A stretch of 64,000 nucleotides of DNA from Tigriopus japonicus (lineage: Eukaryota > Arthropoda > Copepoda > Harpacticoida > Harpacticidae): the NCBI GenBank assembly GCA_010645155.1, contig CM021315.1:9104819-9168818 (forward strand), written 5' to 3'. The position numbers and the translations under genes were made by a program. The notes under the pieces were generated by a model, which did not search any database, had not been told where the DNA came from, and saw nothing but the letters and a program-made list of their open reading frames with translations. Below are positions 50,741 through 62,745 of the stretch, piece by piece (the first letter of the stretch is position 1; every line of letters begins with the position of its first letter).

Positions 50741-51350
50741 TTTGTTTCAAAATTGTCACAACACTTATCTGAAAATGCAGATTGGTTCGAATCTTAATAA
50801 TTGAGTCCAGTAACACAACATGCATTTTATTATGAAGTCTTGTTTTGATTATTGTGATCATTGAAAAGATTTGCTCCACAATGTCATTGGATACTGGCAT
50901 TGTCAGGCAAACTAATGCAAATTCAGATATCTCTAGGAAGTCTTGCTTTCCAGTAGCATCTTGGTACAATAGTACTCTGGCTCAAAATTGAACCACATCA
51001 TTTGGTATTTCTCCCCCAAACTCCTCTTTCCAATCCACAAAGACAATTTACCGATTTTGAGTTTCAATCTCACCAACAGCATGCTTCCTTAGACTCTGGA
51101 AAGACAGCTCATCATGGAATTCTGGTCTGTTAAATTGAGTTAGCACTCTCTCAGGGGACAAAAGAGACAGGCCTTTGAAGACACTCTTAGTACCTGTGAC
51201 CCGCTTATCCAGCTCTTCTGTGAATTTGAACAAAAACTCAAGACAACGAGTTTTCATGGAACACAAGTCACGGTAAAAATTTGAAGGACCCATGCAGTTC
51301 CAGAGGTAGCCAAGGGGGTGAATCCACGGACCCTGGTATGTTCCATGCAC
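50724..51350 (-). pseudogene. hAT transposase C-terminal remnant
   Basis: On the minus strand the frame at 50969-50724 encodes the hAT dimerisation region: FLEISEFALVCLTMPVSND, then EQIFSMITIIKTRLHNKM. The adjoining frame 51350-51048 (FKGLSLLSPERV, FNRPEFHDELSF) is probably the upstream part, with stops between. The N-terminal catalytic region is absent. Confidence 0.7.
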
Positions 51351-51735
51351 AGAAGCTCAGAAGTTCCATTGTTGAAGATTGTCTCATAGGACCCTAAGAT
51401 TTATCGGTTGGAATACGATTATGGCAAGGCAAAGGTCCCATAAGTTAAGAAGAAGTCATTCCCAACATTTTTTCGGTCCCAACCCGCCCCAGATGTTGCG
51501 GATCATGGAGGAGGGTGTTCTCTCATCCCTCTGGAGTCAAAATTATACCCTTCTTTCGAGATCTGCCCATGAGTTGCTGAAGTTCCGGGTGGACCACAAT
51601 ATAATCCATGGAAAAGTGATGACCTTTTTACCGTGACTGGTTTACCGTGTGATCTTTGTATTGTGACCTTTTTTTCTCGTGACCCTTTTTTGTGACTATT
51701 TACTTGTGACCGTTTTATTATGACCTTCTCACCTA
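51260..51735. repeat. Iteron inverted-repeat element, compact copy
   Basis: Left end has CAAGTCACGGTAAAAA; the right end has five or six spaced GTGACC/GTGATC words with T-runs (51630-51730). Internal sequence matches the flanks of the LINE at 35 and 39 kb. The LINE-free counterpart site reads ACCCTGG at about 51328. Confidence 0.6.
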
Positions 51736-51869
51736 CAATCAGACAGGCCTAACATTTTGTTGGACAATTGTCCGGTCACTGCATTTGTTTGTTTGGGCAC
51801 AACTTAAGTAATATTCTTCGGCAATATCAAGCAAGTTTGTGCGTGCAACCTTTGCTCTTCAAGAGCTGG

Positions 51870-51985
51870 AACTAGGGTGGGCATTTGATTTTTGGACATT
51901 TTGTCCACCCCTGTCCAAAAGGTGTCCAAAAATAAAGGTGTCCAATAGCGTCCAAACGTATTCAAAAATAGTAATTTGAAGAATA
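51870..51985. repeat. Possible hAT-like terminus with TGTCCAAAA iterations
   Basis: TAGGGTGGGCATTTG resembles a hAT terminal repeat and is followed by repeated TGTCCAAAA/GTGTCCAA words. The opposite end was not found. Confidence 0.35.
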
Positions 51986-52552
51986 ATGATTAAACAAATT
52001 CTTAGAATTACATTCTTCGAAATTTCTTGAAAAATGTAGATGTAATGAATTCACAGGTTGGAAATGTACCAACCGTAAAAAAGAAGTTCCCTTTGTATTC
52101 CTTTTAATCCAACATAAGGTGTATGAGTGTTATTGCCTATCTCAATTCGATAACTGAAGACTGTTTTTTGTATCGGATCAAAGTTATACTCGTTGTTTTC
52201 ATGCATAATTCAGCTCAACTTGTTACTAAAGACCTGATCGGTACTGTAATTCTCCCAAATTCATGCATTTCCTCTCCTAATTGCAAAGGGCAAGACAACT
52301 AACTAATTTATTCCAATAATGCAAAAGGGGATTTAGCCTAGAATAAAAATTGGCCTTCAATTTGTGTAAATCAAATTGGTCGTTTGATAATTAAACATCC
52401 GATATCGCATTATTTTGGTTTGTAAATTGAACACAATCTCCCTTCACAGTTCCATAAGTGATGAAGGTATTCGTTCACCTGGCTTTGTCTAGGGAAAGTA
52501 ATTTCAATCATCTTTAGTAACACTCATAATTTGACTTGCCATCGGAAACGTA

Positions 52553-54433
52553 ATGAACGACTCGTGGTTCTTCTTTCTAACTCTTATTCCGTGTTTTAGA
52601 GCTGATAATATGTGTGTTCACTTGGCAAGGATTTCTACCCTTAATGATCTGGCCACACTTGATTTTCGAAAACATCCCGTTATTCTTATGGACCACATTC
52701 AGTTCAGTGATCAATACAAACGGGCCATTCAAGTTTATTGTATATATGGAACCGTCTTCGAATCCAATGAAGTGAAACTCAACGCCTTTCTTGGAGATTT
52801 TCAATCCCTGAGAATCTCTTCAAAACTCCACGTGAAAATTCACACTAATATCAATGAGGAGAGAATCCATCTTTTAAATAACATTCACCGAAGTTTCAAT
52901 ATTATTCTGGAAAGTCAAATCTATCCACCATATCCTCTTGGATTAGCCCGAATATCCATAACGCTATTCAATCTTTGGCCGCATTATTTCTCCAGTCCAT
53001 CTGGTCTTAGAGGCACAGACCGTTCGTTGATACAAATATTGGCCAAAAAGTTGGGCTTTTCTTATGACTTTATGCCACCAGCTTTGAGTATTAACGCTAG
53101 GACATTGTCCAATGGAACAATAGTGGGAATCATACCGGATGTAAGTTGAAAAATGAAGACTATATTTGTTGATATTTGAAATTTGTTTTACTTTTTTGTT
53201 GGACTGCCTTACAGCAATTTTTTATGCAAACATGGATATCTTACACGCAATAGGGGCCATGTCTTGAGCGTTTCAGAATTAAAAAGAATTCCCAACTCTC
53301 CGTCACAAATACTAAATGTGCTTGTGCCGATTTTTGACACCAATTATGTGGTTTAAATTAAAAATTGTCTTTCTAAACTTACACTGATGAATAAAAATAC
53401 TTTTATGGGCATTTAGGTACAGAATGGCATCGCTGATATTGCCACATGCCAATTGGCCCTCACTTACCAAAGGTACCAGGACGTGGATTACGCTCCTGTT
53501 CTCTCTGAGCACGACGTCGCTTTAGTTGGCCCTGTTGCCAAACCTAAGAGTGCTTATGAGGCCTTGATCTTACCCTTTGACTACACGACATGGCTTTGTC
53601 TAGGGATTTCTTTGACTGGATCTTTTGCCATTCTGGCTTCGTTTAAGACCTATTTGAGCTCTGATGAAAGTGTTGCCACCAACATGTATGAAGCCTTTTC
53701 TTTGGCCATTGCACCCTTGATACAAGAAAGCATTCCAAGCGCCCACTTCAGAGTCAAAGGCTTTACATCAATGTATTGTTTTCTCTTCTTGTGGACGGGA
53801 ATGGGACTGTTGGTGGCTTTGGCATATAAATCTACCCTATTGGCCACCATGACCAAGGTCAATTTCAATGGCGTGATCGACACCCCCGAAGAAGTCTTGA
53901 AATCCGGATTGCCTGTGTATGTTCTGTCCAAATCTCTGACCGAAATGGCTCTCTTGGAATCTCCGCGGCAAGTTTATAGAGAAATCTATGACAATAATAT
54001 TACTCCTTTTGGAACGGCTTTCCCTTTGGGAATGAGTCCCCCTGATATGATTAAAAATGTGGACCAGGGCAAGGGCTTTATGGTGTCCACCAGAACAACC
54101 ATTATAAGGGAGACCAAATATTTCACATTTCCAGAATCCATTTATGTTGGGGCTACATCTTGGGTGGGTCAAAAGGGAAGCCGATTCCTGACCATGATTT
54201 CAGAACCAATTTTGCGACTTCAAGCCGGTGGTGTGATGGACAAATTTTTTCAAGATGAATTGCACATTGTGATGGAAAATAAGAACGATGAGAGCAAGGT
54301 GGCCAGTCATGAACCCATCAATTTAGGTCACATGACGCCACCCTTTCTCCTTTTGGTTGTAATCTTGACCTTGTGCTTTTTCATTTGCTTGGGAGAGACG
54401 TTATTTTGGCGCCCAAAACAAGTGCGGACATAA
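52553..54433 (+). CDS. Divergent ionotropic receptor (IR/iGluR-like, 2 exons, 534 aa)
   Basis: Exons 52553-53140 and 53417-54433 join in phase 0 (an acceptor 6 bp later is possible). The N-terminus has a signal peptide (SWFFFLTLIPCFRA). A short amino-terminal region is followed by ligand-binding lobe S1 (RGTDRSLIQILAKKLGFSYD, IADIATCQLALTYQRYQDVDYAPV). Arg215 sits where iGluRs keep the ligand-carboxylate Arg. TM1 is near 252-273, pore segment YEAFSLAIAPLIQES, then the M3 helix ending AYKSTLLATMT in place of the canonical SYTANLAAF, lobe S2, and M4 near 505-527 with a short tail. The architecture matches arthropod divergent IRs, chemosensory cation channels that pair with co-receptors. The ligand is unknown. 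AATAAA is at 54542. Confidence 0.88.
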
Positions 54434-55089
54434 ATTATGATATAGCGCTTTTACGTTTACAAACAAAGTCTAATAGTAATGGTGCCCTCGGAAAAAAAAC
54501 GTTTCAAACCTAACCCGTTATTAGTTGCTAATGTTATTTGCAATAAAATTACAATTTGTCATTTTCTTCCTTTATTAATTTGATTAATGAATCTTTGTGA
54601 TTGTATCGCCAGTTTGTGTGATGTCATGCAAGGCGAGTTTTTGATCAATAGTCATTTGTGAAGAGTATTTTTTGTTTTGATGGCTTTCTTTCTTTCCATT
54701 GAAACTTGACTTCAAATTATTCAAAAACCAAAAAAGCTTGAAAGAACGAATTTCACTGGAGTGGGAGGCTAACGAGAGGAATCATGATTTCCAGCAGGAA
54801 CAATTCAATTACGTTCTTCTGCAAATGAGACCTTGCTTATTTTGATAAGAATACGTATTTCACTTTTCAGCTCAATTGAACGTCGGAGTCAAAAGTTATG
54901 CTCTCTCAAAGTTCAGTGCATATCGTACCGAGAATGAATGAACTAGCCCTTTTCTGGTAATCGCTTTCCCACAAAAGGGCAAGTTGATTCATTCTATGCT
55001 CTCTTCAGTACATAAGTTTGAGAAGGCATAACTTTTCACTCCGGCAATCGATTGAGCTGAGATTTGAAATACGTAGTCTAATGAATACA

Positions 55090-55193
55090 ACCCAGAGGCT
55101 AGTTTTTTAAGCGCAAAGATCGATCTCAAGATCGAACTTACAGTTCTAAAGTACGATCTTAAGATTGATCTTTGCGTCTTAAAAAACTAGCCT
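55090..55193. mobile_element. GATCGATCT hairpin element, compact copy
   Basis: AGAGGCTAGTTTTTTAAGCG with AAAGATCGATCTCAAGATCG on the left; the right arm is the near-perfect inverse ending TTAAAAAACTAGCCTC. About 104 bp, almost all palindrome. Confidence 0.82.
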
Positions 55194-55221
55194 CAGGTCT
55201 CGTTGGCAGAAGAACACAATG

Positions 55222-55548
55222 AACCCTGATCAAAATTTCAGCTGATTCCACAAAATAAGCGCCTCTTGCGGTCAGATTGAGACATAGTTGCCAGCTAGCA
55301 AGTGTGTTTTAATGCCACTCATTGGCAAACCGTTAGAGATTTTCTTGACATCAACATTTCTCCGAAATGTTAGAGTTTGATATCATAATGCCATTGCAAA
55401 GAAATGTAACCATTTAAGGAAAAACCTATTTCTCCAGTTTTGCCAAAAGTGGCATTAGAACCCACTCTCTTGTTGGCAACTATGTCTCAATCTGACCGCA
55501 AGAGGCGCTTATTTTGTGGAATCAGCTGATATTTTGATCAAGGTTAAT
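55222..55548. mobile_element. TIR element nested in an F1 foldback copy
   Basis: Left TGATCAAAATTTCAGCTGAT and right ATCAGCTGATATTTTGATCA begin inverted repeats of about 65 bp that include AATAAGCGCCTCTTGCGGTC. Compared with the uninterrupted copy near 18050, it is a clean insertion with a probable 8-bp duplication of the AATTGAAC type. Confidence 0.75.
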
Positions 55549-55814
55549 TGAACTGATTCCTTCTGGAAATCATAATTCTCACCGCTAGCCTCCAACTCCA
55601 GTTTTCAGTGCTTCTTGGTGTGTTTAACAATCAAAACCATTTCAAGCAAATCTGTGGTCATTATTGGTTACAAAAATCTATCATGAAATTATTTGCAAAA
55701 TATATCAGCCTGTGCTTTCATCAAACCATTATCTTTTATTGAAGACATGAAAAAAAAATTGTTCGCAATTTCAAAAACTTAGAATATTAACTAATTGGGA
55801 ATACATTTCATATA

Positions 55815-56155
55815 GTGATGGACCGAAAGGGCTCATAACCGAAACCGAAAGTTTCGGCCGAAAGAGGGCTTAACCGAAACCGAAACCGAAAGCACCTGAC
55901 TACAAAATTGTAAAAATGCATAATCCACATTAAAAATTAAATTGCTAGTGTGTTCGATGTTGGCTAGTCGCAAATTTTGAGAGATCGGGAAACTTAAATT
56001 TCAGAGGTTTTTGGACGAGAAATTTTTCAATTTTGTTGTCAAACTCCATCCTTTATAGTGCATATATGCTTTCAGTTTCGGTAGGCATAACCGAAACCGA
56101 AACCGAATTTTCGGCCGTAATTTCGGCCGAAAGCGCTTTCGGTCCATTACTAATT
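55815..56155. mobile_element. GGACCGAAAG MITE adjoining the kelch gene
   Basis: TAGTGATGGACCGAAAGGGC and its inverse GCGCTTTCGGTCCATTACTA bound about 340 bp with internal ACCGAA iterations at both ends. Related pieces are at 18829-19071, 32127-32160 and 34710-34757. Its edge is about 14 bp from the kelch stop codon. Confidence 0.8.
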
Positions 56156-56167
56156 TCATACATCGCT

Positions 56168-58182
56168 TCAGGGCTCAATCAAGTAACCTTTGAAAATGTA
56201 ACGACCAACATTTACAAAAGTTTCATTTGGAAACACAAACAATTCCTCCCATTGTGGCGTTCCACTTGTCATATTCATCCTAAGCAATTGTCTAGAATTC
56301 TTGAATGCTTCGGTTTTGAGCGACATGCAAAACAATTCACTCCTCAATCGATACAGGAATCCGATCATGATTGGTTTATCCAGATCAAATAATGGCATTC
56401 GTTTCCACGACCCTGTAGCCAGATCCAAACTTTGAGCTGTATTAATTATTTGGTATTTATCTTTGCCGCCAATACACAAGATTGTTGACTTGTTTAAGAG
56501 GCCACAAACAGGGTTGTACACAGCTACAAGCAAACTGTCCAATTGGTGCCAAGATGAATCGCCGTATTGAAGTATTTCTACAATGCCCATTGCGTCAATG
56601 GGTGGCTCATCATATCCTCCAATCACTACCAAAGTTGTCTGATTAACCACCACTGTAGCATGAGCTCTGCGGCCATGTTGTAAAGTTGGTCCAAGGTTCC
56701 ATTGATGAGTGATTGGGTCAAGTATTTCCATTACACCATGATTGTCTCCATACTTTCTTTTACCGCCGATAACGATGGGTAGCTCTCCCACGAGATTTAA
56801 CGATCCTTGTTCATGAATGTCATTTAAAGAAGCGATTGATTTCCATTCGTGGGCACCTGAAATGTGTTTATTTTACTTGACAAAAATAATAATAATCTAG
56901 AGAACAAACATGTTATTAAGCTTTTGAAAGAAGTGGAAAATGAGTTATGGATTGTAACGTTCAGTTTAAATGAGCCATTAAGGCAGTGATCAAGTATCAA
57001 AATGTATTTGCTATTAAATACATTTGAACCAATGTCATTGAGATTTGTTCAATTGGTTCAATTTTCAAAGACTTTGTTTCAATGTTGAAATTGTTGCAGC
57101 AACAGGAAAAGGGCTGTCTTGAAATCCTTTTGATACCCAAGAATGTAAGAGAGAGGTAAGGATTGGCTAACAAATATTCCTTGAGGGCACATAGTTTTTG
57201 GATCTTGACTGAGAGTTTGGAAAATGAATGTTTAGTGTTAACTAACCTTCAATCCAAACCTTGCAAGACCTTGTTTTCTCCATACAGACCAGTATCCCGT
57301 TACTAAGTTGAATTTGCATCCTTGAGGTTTGCATTGGCGGGATCTGAAAACCGGACACTCCCCAAACTGAGGCTGAGACAAGTTGCCCAACTTCAAGTTC
57401 AATGAGGCCCAATTCTAACGAAAGAAGATGGGGTTAATTTTTAAAATTGAATTACTTATATTGTAATGCAGTTGAACAGAGGCTACATGTTTCATTCAAT
57501 ATTGAAGCAGATTATGAAGGCATTGTGAGCTACGTAGCTATTTTATTAGTTGCACATGAACAAAAGAAGCATCTTTGCCACGGTAAAGAAAAACAAAAAA
57601 ATAGCATTGGTAAAAAAGGTTTTAAATTGATAAATCAAACATATTTGCGTCAGCTTAAATTGTCCAATTAATGAGGACAAAAAGTTCTTTTTGGGATTGA
57701 TTGTCAACATTCGCGAGGTCATAGGTGCTTGTGTACCCTTAATCTAGGTTTGTGCTTGCTGGGAATTAAAAAACAAGGACTAGAGATTGAATTTTTGAAT
57801 TTTTTTAAAGCCTCAATTATCAGGAGAATAGCTTTCACTTTGTCGCTTCGATTCTAAAAGGTCAGTGTGAACTTTAAGAAGTCAAAATTGAGGTTGCAGC
57901 AGCCCAAGTATGAGTTGTTTCAATCTCACCTGATTGATGCTTTATCAAGTCACTCTTCACCAAGATTGTTTCTTCATTGTTCTGATTGAGGTTGTGAAGG
58001 CATCGAACAAAATCTGTCGGTTTCGATATCATCTCACACCCGTGAGCTGATTGATTACATCGAATTCCAATGCATTGGTTCGCATTATGCGGGCTTAAAC
58101 ATAAAGTTGATGTGTCCAGGAGACCCAAGCTTGAAGAAAAAATAAAGACGAAAGGACAATGTTGGGACAAAAGCCCAAACAT
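56168..58182 (-). CDS. Secreted kelch-repeat protein with Cys-rich N-terminus (3 exons, 369 aa)
   Basis: Exons 58182-57930, 57414-57247, 56856-56168 on the minus strand; phases 1 and 1 agree. The protein opens with a hydrophobic leader (MFGLLSQHCPFVFIFSSSLG), then a Cys-rich stretch (LCLSPHNANQCIGIRCNQS, HGCEMI, FVRCLHNLN). After a linker come kelch blades marked by paired Gly and downstream Trp: LPIVIGGKRK...HQWNLGP, TLVVIGGYDE...SSWHQLD, TILCIGGKDK...GSWKRMP. About four blades are visible, fewer than a full six-blade propeller. No BTB domain is present, so it is not a typical CUL3 adaptor; a secreted or lumenal binding role is inferred. A MITE starts about 14 bp past the stop. The start at 58182 is the first ATG giving a leader; an upstream exon is possible. 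Confidence 0.78.
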
Positions 58183-58619
58183 ACACAATTTCACTGCTTC
58201 AATTGTTTAGATTTGTGGCGACTCTTATTTCCGTGGAACTATCTGCGACCATCAAAGGATCAGAGGAGCCGGTTTTACTCACGTAGCAACTGGATTCGTC
58301 AACTGCTGTACCTGAATATGTGTAAGCTGAAATATACGATTTCCGTTTCCAACGACAATTGGAGATTACGATCCCGGCCAAACACGAGTAAGATTATTTC
58401 CTAGATGTTACCTAGGCTAGAATACTATTCTGTTATCTAATTATTTGCTAGAATTCAACGATCTTTGGCAAGTAACCACCTATCGCTATAGGACTTTAGT
58501 TGGAACTTGAATTGGTCAGATACTTGAGCATGTCAATAGCATTCAAATAATAATTTCACAGTGTAAGCTCAAAATTACCAACCCTCCAAGTTCAAGCATT
58601 GAATATTGCAGTGGATAGG

Positions 58620-58765
58620 GATGACTTGATTTTTTTAAATATTTGATGGTTTTTTGACATACTTGATAATTTTTTGATATCCTTGATGATTTTTTGATAT
58701 ACTTAATGATTTTTTGATTTATACTTGATGATTTTTTATATACTTGATTTTTTCCTTAATACTGG
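58620..58765. repeat. Degenerate tandem repeat, about 20-22 bp unit
   Basis: Six or seven imperfect copies of TTTTTTGATATACTTGATGA with single-base drift, just upstream of the kelch gene start. Confidence 0.7.
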
Positions 58766-59639
58766 ATGACTTCTTTTTGTCGAGTCCGAGACTTTTTGGA
58801 TGGGATTGGTTCTGTTCTGAACTGAAGTCAGAATTTTGGATCTAGTTTACTTCCGGGTCGGTGCTAATCTTGATCGGATAAAATCAGATCCACAAGACAA
58901 GACAGAAAAGGAATACTATACCCATTCTGCCCGTCATTTTGTAGTGTAATTTTGGAGTAAAAGTGGCCAGAGTACAGTCAAAAATCTCTCTTCCCTCCAG
59001 CCTTGTCATTGGGAGCAAACTTGTTTCTGGTCATAATCAAATTGGACGCACTTTCAGAAATGGTTCAAGCAATTCTTTGAAGAAAGGATTGATCATGAAA
59101 AGCATTTGCAGTTTGTTTAACTCAGTCTTTTAAGACGAGACAAACCTTAAATTTTGGTCAAACAGAAAGCAGGACCGGGTTTCTCCTGAATCAACCCTGA
59201 CCAATACATCAATATTCGTCGAAAATTTTAAACTCATTCACGCAACCAATTTCCACCTATTCGGATGTTTAGGTGACCTATATGTTTGCTCTTACCACGA
59301 CATAGTGCTGCTTGATTTATGCTTCAAACTAGTTTTAAGGTCATATCAGATTGAAGATTGAACAGTTCTTCTTCATTTGCTGTTGCTGAACACAAGTGTA
59401 GTATTCCCGCCTTGCTCACAATCTTTACTCGTGCTTGCCCCTAGTCATATATATTACCATGTATATAAACCCCTATCAAAATGAATCAAGTATCTAGTCA
59501 GCAACTAACTCTCCAACAACATAACATGGCACAACCGGTAGTGGCCACCATTCTGGTGGAAGACCCTCGCCCCTCTCCCTCCCCCTTGGTCGGGAAGACG
59601 CAGGTCCGTGAAGTATGTATCCATCGCAGGAAGTGCGAT

Positions 59640-60579
59640 GGATTCACCCACATGTTTGAAATGCCTTCCCCACTTTCAACTGGATATGCTCATCAAACAT
59701 TCCATCATCTTGGATGGATGACAACTCCAAAATCCCTCATGGACGAGACTTGCTCAATATCACAACCCATTGTCAACTCCATTGTCTTTGAGTGGAACAT
59801 CTAATTTTGACGTCCCATTACGTCATTGTGCGGAATTTCATCCCGTTCAATGCCATATTATTCTGACCAACCCAGAGTAGACTTTCTCCAAGTCTTTCAC
59901 TAAACATTTTGAGTCCTAACCATTCCTTCCACAAACTAATTTTGTATCATCAGCATATGAAGAAATACTGTCTTTTGTTCTAAACTTCTGGAGAGGAGCA
60001 ATAAAGAGAATAAACAGGAGCGGACCTAAAATTGAACCTTGTGGAACACCTGACTTGACATCATACATGCCACTAAATGATCCTTCAACCTTGACTATTT
60101 GCTTCCGATCACTCATGAAACTACCAATCCAAGTCAGGACCTTACCCTGGATCCCAAACTCTTTGAGTTGATCGAGCAAAAGACCATGATCTACCTTATC
60201 AAAGGCCTTGGCAAAGTCAAGACAGACTACATTAACCGACTCGTGACTTTAAGGCCCCTCAATGATCTGCTCGATATCGTCAACCAATTGGGTGACTGTA
60301 CTAAAATGGGCTCGAAACCCATGCTGCCCTGGGGGAATGATACCATGGGCTTCCAAATACTCAACAACCTTGGACTTCATGATCTTCTCAAAGACCTTTG
60401 CAATACTGGAAGTCAGAGAAATGGGCCTTTGATTACTAGGGAGTGACTTATCTCCGCCCTTAAACATTGGAACAACATGAGCTACTTTTAGAGAAGAAGA
60501 AAATTTGCCCGGATCTAAGATGCGACGCATCAAGTACTGTAGGAGAAAACAGGGGCAAGAATCTGTGAACATTTCATCA
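59640..60579 (-). pseudogene. LINE family L1x reverse transcriptase fragment
   Basis: Minus strand, one main frame from about 60590 to 59916: VAHVVPMFKGGDKSLPSNQR, FEKIMKSKVVEYLEAHGI, DFAKAFDKVDHGLL (palm motif A), SGVPQGSILGPLLFILF and YADDTK. A single TAA interrupts it between EQIIEGP and SHESVN (about 60250). Past 59916 the thumb region decays but aligns with 50610-50740. The 5' junction is a hairpin (60524-60626). Confidence 0.85.
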
Positions 60580-60626
60580 GAAATGTTCACAGATTCTTGC
60601 CCTTGTTTTCTCCTACTTGATGCGTC
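60524..60626. repeat. Inverted duplication at the LINE 5' junction
   Basis: GACGCATCAAGTACTGTAGG to GTGAACATTTC, then four bases, then the inverse GAAATGTTCAC to CTACTTGATGCGTC. Arms are about 47 bp and nearly perfect. The left arm is LINE coding sequence, the right arm its inverted copy. Confidence 0.8.
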
Positions 60627-60952
60627 TCAACTTGATCAAGTCTAAACTAGGTAGTGAGCCAAGACCCCCTAAGCGCTTTTTGAGAAGCCCAGGGCCCCTT
60701 TCCAGATCAATTCAAACAGATACAAGCGGATATTTTCGTGGCTTTTCCGCTTCACCGTTTAACTGCTTAACATCCGACCAATAGTGCTAAATGTCGGTTG
60801 GCATTCTTAAACCGGATTGGCCGGAGTATGAGAAAAAGCGGTCAAGCAGATAAGCGGAAAAGCCACCAAAATATCAGCTATTTAGTCGGCTCATGGCCGA
60901 TCCTGACCCATCCTTATTTTATTGGACAAATGGAAAACCTAGGTCTGTGAAA

Positions 60953-61512
60953 ACTGGGGCCCGGAAAAATATTTGCAAAAAGTGTCCAATTATCCATAAT
61001 ATATTTTTGTTCAAAAGCCCTAGATATTGACTAAGTTTTTTTGAAAAAAGCCGGATATTTTAGAAATATTTTTCGACAACGCCATTTTTTGGTATTTTTG
61101 TCTATGTGTACCGATTTTCAATTTTTTGGGGGTGAATTTAATGCATTTAACCATGTTTGGAGGCATATACATTTGATAGGTAAGTGAGTTATCCATACAA
61201 CTTCAATTTGCCTCAATGGATGGCGCAGTTTTTTTCGTTTTTGACAGTAGTTTTGGTTTTGAATGTCGAATCTCAAAACAAATGCCATTTTGTAGAGATT
61301 TTTGCATTTTGGGTTCATTTTGGGTAAGCCCTCTTGAGCATTGGTCATTCTTTATTTTCCTCAATTTTGCCTGAAATATTTTTTCTGACTCAAGTATTAG
61401 AGGAAATATTTATTTTTTCATTGAAACAGCCAAAATATTTAAAAAATCCCCCCAAAACGGAGAAATATTTGTCACATATTTTATATTTAAAAGAATAGTT
61501 CCAGGCCCTAGT
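60953..61512. repeat. GGGCCCG-ended repeat, copy 2
   Basis: Begins GGGGCCCGGAAAAATAT and ends with ATAGTTCCAGGCCCT. Collinear with 26947-27468 through shared blocks such as TTTTTGACAGTAGTTTTGGT and AAATGCCATTTTGTAGAG, with indels. Confidence 0.75.
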
Positions 61513-61845
61513 AATAACTTTTTTATTGTTGTGGTAAGGCCTTTTTCCCACCTTTAAGCGGCCCATTTTTTATATGAGAAAGTGCGAATGTTTTTGTTGA
61601 AACATGTAAAATTATATGTATGCTTTTGGCCAAAGTGAGGACGAAATCAATTAGAGTAGGGAAGGAAAAAAGTCGTCAAATCGTCGAACAATCTTTATCA
61701 AAATTGAAGCAAATCAAAAGTGTCCACAAACATGCTTTATAGTTACGAACCGTACATTTACTGAAAACGGCTCTGGAACTCAGATAAACATAATTGTAGT
61801 AAAAAAAGGGACACAAAAATGTTTTTTGATCAAATCTTAATGTAC

Positions 61846-61988
61846 CTTTCAATCTCTCCTTGATATTTTTGCAAGTGGTGATCACATCTGGGGTAGGTGG
61901 GTGAGAATAAGCCTGACATCGAGGCAGACCAAGCAATTTCAGTTGATATTAAAGTCAATGAGGCAACAGCCAAATATGAAAATGTCAT
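61846..61988 (-). CDS. Candidate first coding exon of a secreted protein
   Basis: On the minus strand an ATG at 61988 opens a hydrophobic leader (MTFSYLAVASLTLISTEIA) followed by a polar stretch with one Cys, ending at a GTACAT donor after 61846. I could not find a following exon, and another frame of the same stretch is also open. It is either an orphan first exon, a relic or chance. Confidence 0.22.
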
Positions 61989-62745
61989 GTTGTGTTTTGC
62001 GAATGGATACTTTAGGAATTATGTCTTTTTAATGTAAACACCATTCTTAAACTTTGCTTCAAAAGCACAGCAGGACTACTACTCATATTTGAAAAGATCA
62101 ATAGCTACGTTCAAATAATGAATTTTCATGCCATTGTTTCCAAGGACCTTTATTACATATGGCTGAAAAGTTTGGGACCCTTTTTTAATGTGTACATCTA
62201 TGAAAGTTTTTCAAATTTCTTTCCAAAGTTGTTGAAACATCGGCACCTGATAATCGTAGACAAACAAGTTTTGGTTCAGCAAAACAAAATATTGATTTGA
62301 AAAGCATGGAAATAGGGCTGCCATCAAGCCCTGATCTGATTCCAATGGGACATAAACTTGTCTATTTACAGTCTGGAATACAAACTTAAAATATCTATCG
62401 CTTCCAAGGACCTAGAATCATGGAATGGACGCTTGAGTGGAAAAAACTAGGATTCACAAAAATGGGGTGAGCAATTCAGCACAGCCAACGGCCCAGTTTT
62501 GGCGCTGGCGGTATGGTTTAAAACGCTCACTTGAAGCGAACTTTTTCATGTCCCATTGATTTCAGTTTGTGGTCAATACTTGAGTCCAAAGTTTGTGCAA
62601 ATTCCTAAAAGAATGTTGGAGCTCTAAACATTGCTTTTGAGTTAGCTGTGTGCTATGTGCATCAGTGGCTACACTAATACACAGGTTTAACTTGTGAAGC
62701 TACAGGTTTAAATAGTGCAGGAGGAACGTGCAATAAAGGAACCTT

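Larger units (their letters stand above)
54740..55625. repeat. Foldback repeat family F1 with two nested insertions
   Basis: Outer blocks match the 17665-18125 copy (GAGTGGGAGGCTAACGAGAG at the left; CACCGCTAGCCTCCAACTCC at the right). Two elements interrupt the right half: the hairpin at 55090-55193 and the TIR element at 55222-55548. Confidence 0.75.

Noticed and set aside
57447..57671. 74-codon plus-strand frame in the kelch gene intron
   Set aside because: No motif, AT-rich chance frame, antisense to an intron.
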